A stretch of DNA of 20,165 nt, taken from Spirogloea muscicola (taxonomy: Eukaryota; Streptophyta; Zygnematophyceae; Spirogloeales; Spirogloeaceae). This document shows positions 18,140 to 20,165 of the stretch, one piece after another. Position numbers and translations under genes: made by a program. The DNA is taken from the NCBI GenBank assembly GCA_009602725.1, contig WELB01000017.1, positions 620,074-640,238 of the forward strand, in the 5' to 3' direction. Each line of letters opens with the position of its first letter. Within the stretch, counting starts at the first letter, position 1. The notes under the pieces are model-generated. The model had not been told where the DNA came from. It saw nothing but the letters and a program-made list of their open reading frames with translations, and made no database searches.

Positions 18140-19814
18140 TCACACGGTAACGGGACGTCGCAATACCACGAGCGTCAGGACAAGGATGGTGAGGATGAAG
18201 CAGGTCCTTAGAGTGCTCTCAACCGCGCTGCCACTGGCCTTTTCACCAAAGAGCTTCTTGTCCACAAAGCCAAAGATGCTGGAAACCAGGTCCCCAAGGC
18301 CTTCCCACATTTGGTTGACAACATTGTTGAATTGGCACAGCAAGTGCCCAAGGACGCTGTCTGGTTTGCCATCTGATGACGGAGTACTTCCAGCAGCCCT
18401 TGCAGAAGAAGGTGGCCAAACGCCTGCATCACCTTGTTTATTGTCTGTTACACTCATGCTGCTATTCGTGAATTGCACTTGCAGCAGGCAACATCATGTC
18501 CATCTAGCAGGGTCTCTGTAATGCGAATCTTAATCAGTAGATCAGTCAGAGATCAGTCCTTGATTGGACAGCCGACCTGTAAAGAGCGTCATTCTCCAGC
18601 TGCTCAAGCCTGCAGCTCCAGATACAGACAAGCATGCAAAGGTATTTCCTTTGAAGTGACTGACCTTCAGGAGGAGGAGGTAGCAGAGACGCTCGGCGCC
18701 TGATAAGTGCCTGCACTTTCTCATTGTGTCGGAAGGCCTTCCAGACCTGTGGGTCTGTGGCTAGCGACATTACTGCCTCCTGCAAGTGTCACCGGATGGC
18801 GAAAATAAATATGAAGGCTTAATGTGGCCAGCAGTGTGGTCATGTATCCATATCAGATAACTGTGACTAAGGGAGATGGTGCTTGCACAGGAGAGGTCTC
18901 AAATGAACACCCCTTTCTGGTACACGCGAAGATCTATAGCAGTCTGCGAGGCAGTTGGTCCTACCCTCATGTCAGGGTCTCGCTGCAGCAGCTCTACTGC
19001 TTGGTGGACGAAGTTGCTGCCTGGCCCTCCTCCCATGAAGGAGTGCGGCAAGAGGTCTCCTGCCTGGGCACTGCAGAGGCCTCTGAGAGCGTCGCTCTGC
19101 TGCTCGGGCATGCTATGCTGCGATGCCGACAGAGTCACCAGGTCTGCAGCCGCCACGCTAGCACCCGGCTCCAGCACCAGCAATGGGGGCCTTGAGACAA
19201 CATATTCTTCTTCCCTGCAAGCGGAGGCCCACAGGTCAATTCACAGCGGTTGACATGAAGGGTCAATCAAGTGCCGGCCAGGCCCAATTCTGCCTTCGTT
19301 CTGGCAGACAGTCTATGTATCGCCACACCGGCTCGAGCTTGCTAAGAGCAGACCACTCGAGAATTTGAGCAGCATTGCGGCCGCGGGTGAGTCTAGCAAG
19401 GTCACCACAGCCCAAAGGAAGAGGCATCCTGTTGCCAGGACCCCCGTCTTTGAAGTGTCGAGGCCATGCTCGTGCTAGGCAAGCAAGACAACACCTCTCA
19501 AGTGTGCAGGAGAGACGGGGATAGTGCAGTCTGCGGTTGGGATCATGGGGGGCCGCTTGGTGGCAGGCGCTGTCTTACTCCAGGAGGCTGATGCGGAGGT
19601 TCTCAGTCGCCTGCTCGGCCTCCTCCCGTGACGGCACGTCGCCCAGGATCGCTGCGGTCAGCTCCTCGTTGTACTCGTCCAGCAGGTCCCACTCGTCCTC
19701 GTGCGCCGCGACGGCCGCCGGCGCCGAGGAGCAGGCATTGGCAGTGGTGGCCCCGGAGGCCGCGGGACCCTTGCCGTTGGTGACGAGGCGGGCCTGCACC
19801 CCGCCGCGGGCCAT
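18140..19814 (-). CDS. Conserved-looking protein of unknown function with C-terminal membrane anchor
   Basis: Proposed minus-strand exons are 19814-19579, 19214-18965, 18779-18665 and 18423-18140, giving 294 residues. Junctions keep the frame and join motifs well: LLE into EEEYVVSRPPLLVLEPG, RDPDMR into EAVMSLATDPQVWKAF, then a Pro-rich linker PPPPEG. The N-terminus is rich in Ala, Gly and Ser, followed by an acidic segment EDEWDLLDEYNEEL. The middle has two short helical motifs (HQAVELLQRDPDM and VWKAFRHNEKVQALI). The C-terminus has MWEGLGDLVSSIFGFVDKKL and a hydrophobic segment CFILTILVLTLVVL followed by RRPVTV, as in a tail-anchored protein. I recall land-plant proteins of unknown function with the same order (xDPxVxxAVMSLASDxxVWxA, then a C-terminal membrane segment), but cannot name a gene. 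The last acceptor is uncertain; an acceptor giving exon 4 from 18444 also keeps the frame. Membrane and orientation are inferred. Confidence 0.72.
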
Positions 19815-20051
19815 CAACGCGCATTAGTGGCAGCAGAAGCCGTGGTGCCTCTCGGGACAAAGGCGCGCAAGGCTTGTTCTTGTCGACGGCCGCCAATTGG
19901 ACTTGGACGGCCGCCAATTGGGCGTGGCCCTGGCCCTGGCCGGGCGTGGCCCATGCACGTCCACTCCAGGCCCGTCCGCGGCGCCCGCCGCGGAGCGCCA
20001 CGGCCTGGCCGCACGAGGCTAGCCGTCGAGGACCGCCTCGGCCGTCGGCGC
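19815..20051. promoter_or_regulatory. GC-rich promoter with paired CCAAT palindromes, possibly bidirectional
   Basis: GACGGCCGCCAATTGG occurs exactly twice, at 19885-19900 and 19906-19921, 21 bases apart. Each contains CCAATTGG, a CCAAT box on both strands. GGGCGTGGCCC occurs at 19920-19930 and 19942-19952, 22 bases apart. They lie 70-140 bases upstream of the minus-strand start codon at 19814. The symmetry of the boxes and the possible plus-strand start at 20052 suggest a shared promoter. The motifs are seen directly; the function is inferred. Confidence 0.55.
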
Positions 20052-20165
20052 ATGATTGGAAATGCGTGCTCGGGTGCGGCGTGCGCACCGGCGCGGGCAG
20101 CGGCCGCAGGGCGTCGGCGAGTGGGGAGGCGGGCGAGACGGCGGCGGCAGCTGCCGCGCGAGCCG
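20052..20165 (+). CDS. Possible first codons of a divergent gene, cut by window edge
   Basis: From ATG at 20052 the frame is open to the end (38 codons) and begins MIGNACSGAACAPARAAAG, rich in Ala and Arg with no acidic residue until near the end, as in organelle transit peptides. The composition is so GC-rich that an open frame of this length is weak evidence. Its position opposite the minus-strand gene, beyond a promoter-like stretch, is the main support. The product cannot be told. Confidence 0.25.
   Translation, partial: MIGNACSGAACAPARAAAAGRRRVGRRARRRRQLPREP

Noticed and set aside
17853-18521. 222-codon plus-strand open frame
   Set aside because: It lies antisense to the last exon of the minus-strand gene and within a 3' intergenic stretch, with no domain features.

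Overview
The window looks like nuclear DNA of a green alga (chlorophyte, possibly a trebouxiophyte; the class is a guess). The reasons are intron-dense genes with GT-AG junctions, very GC-rich first exons, a plant-type hybrid histidine kinase, a plant/algal-type organellar metal transporter, and retrotransposon debris typical of such genomes. No prokaryotic operon, CRISPR array, rRNA or tRNA gene was recognised.

Layout. Bases 1-4345 are a nest of short, 5'-truncated 3' ends of non-LTR retrotransposons in both orientations. Most keep only the last 30-210 residues of the reverse-transcriptase polyprotein: a restriction-like endonuclease-type domain and a conserved terminal LLTRGY-stop, followed by a 3' UTR. 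At least three 3'-UTR families can be told apart, and several end in a small hairpin. In one family the hairpin plus about 25 bases also occurs alone, inserted inside other copies. Bases 4445-7150 (+) hold a ten-exon cation diffusion facilitator (Fe/Zn type, MTP6-like) of 433 residues with an organelle-targeting N-terminus. Bases 7535-9965 are a second, more decayed patch of the same retroelements. Bases 9966-10847 are an extremely GC-rich, promoter-like stretch. Bases 10848-17299 (+) hold a ten-exon membrane hybrid histidine kinase of 1378 residues: two membrane segments around a Cache-like ectodomain, then HisKA, HATPase, a degenerate receiver and a true receiver. Bases 17300-18139 are the intergenic stretch between convergent genes. 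Bases 18140-19814 (-) hold a four-exon gene for a 294-residue protein of unknown function with a C-terminal membrane anchor. Bases 19815-20051 look like its promoter, possibly shared with a divergent gene beginning near 20052.

The three host genes show no obvious shared pathway: organellar metal transport, phosphorelay sensing, and an unknown membrane-anchored protein. All exon models come from splice-site logic, frame continuity and family knowledge; none has transcript support here. The most unusual content is the set of solo hairpin tails in the retroelement nest, and a plant-like kinase architecture in which the ectodomain appears not to be CHASE.
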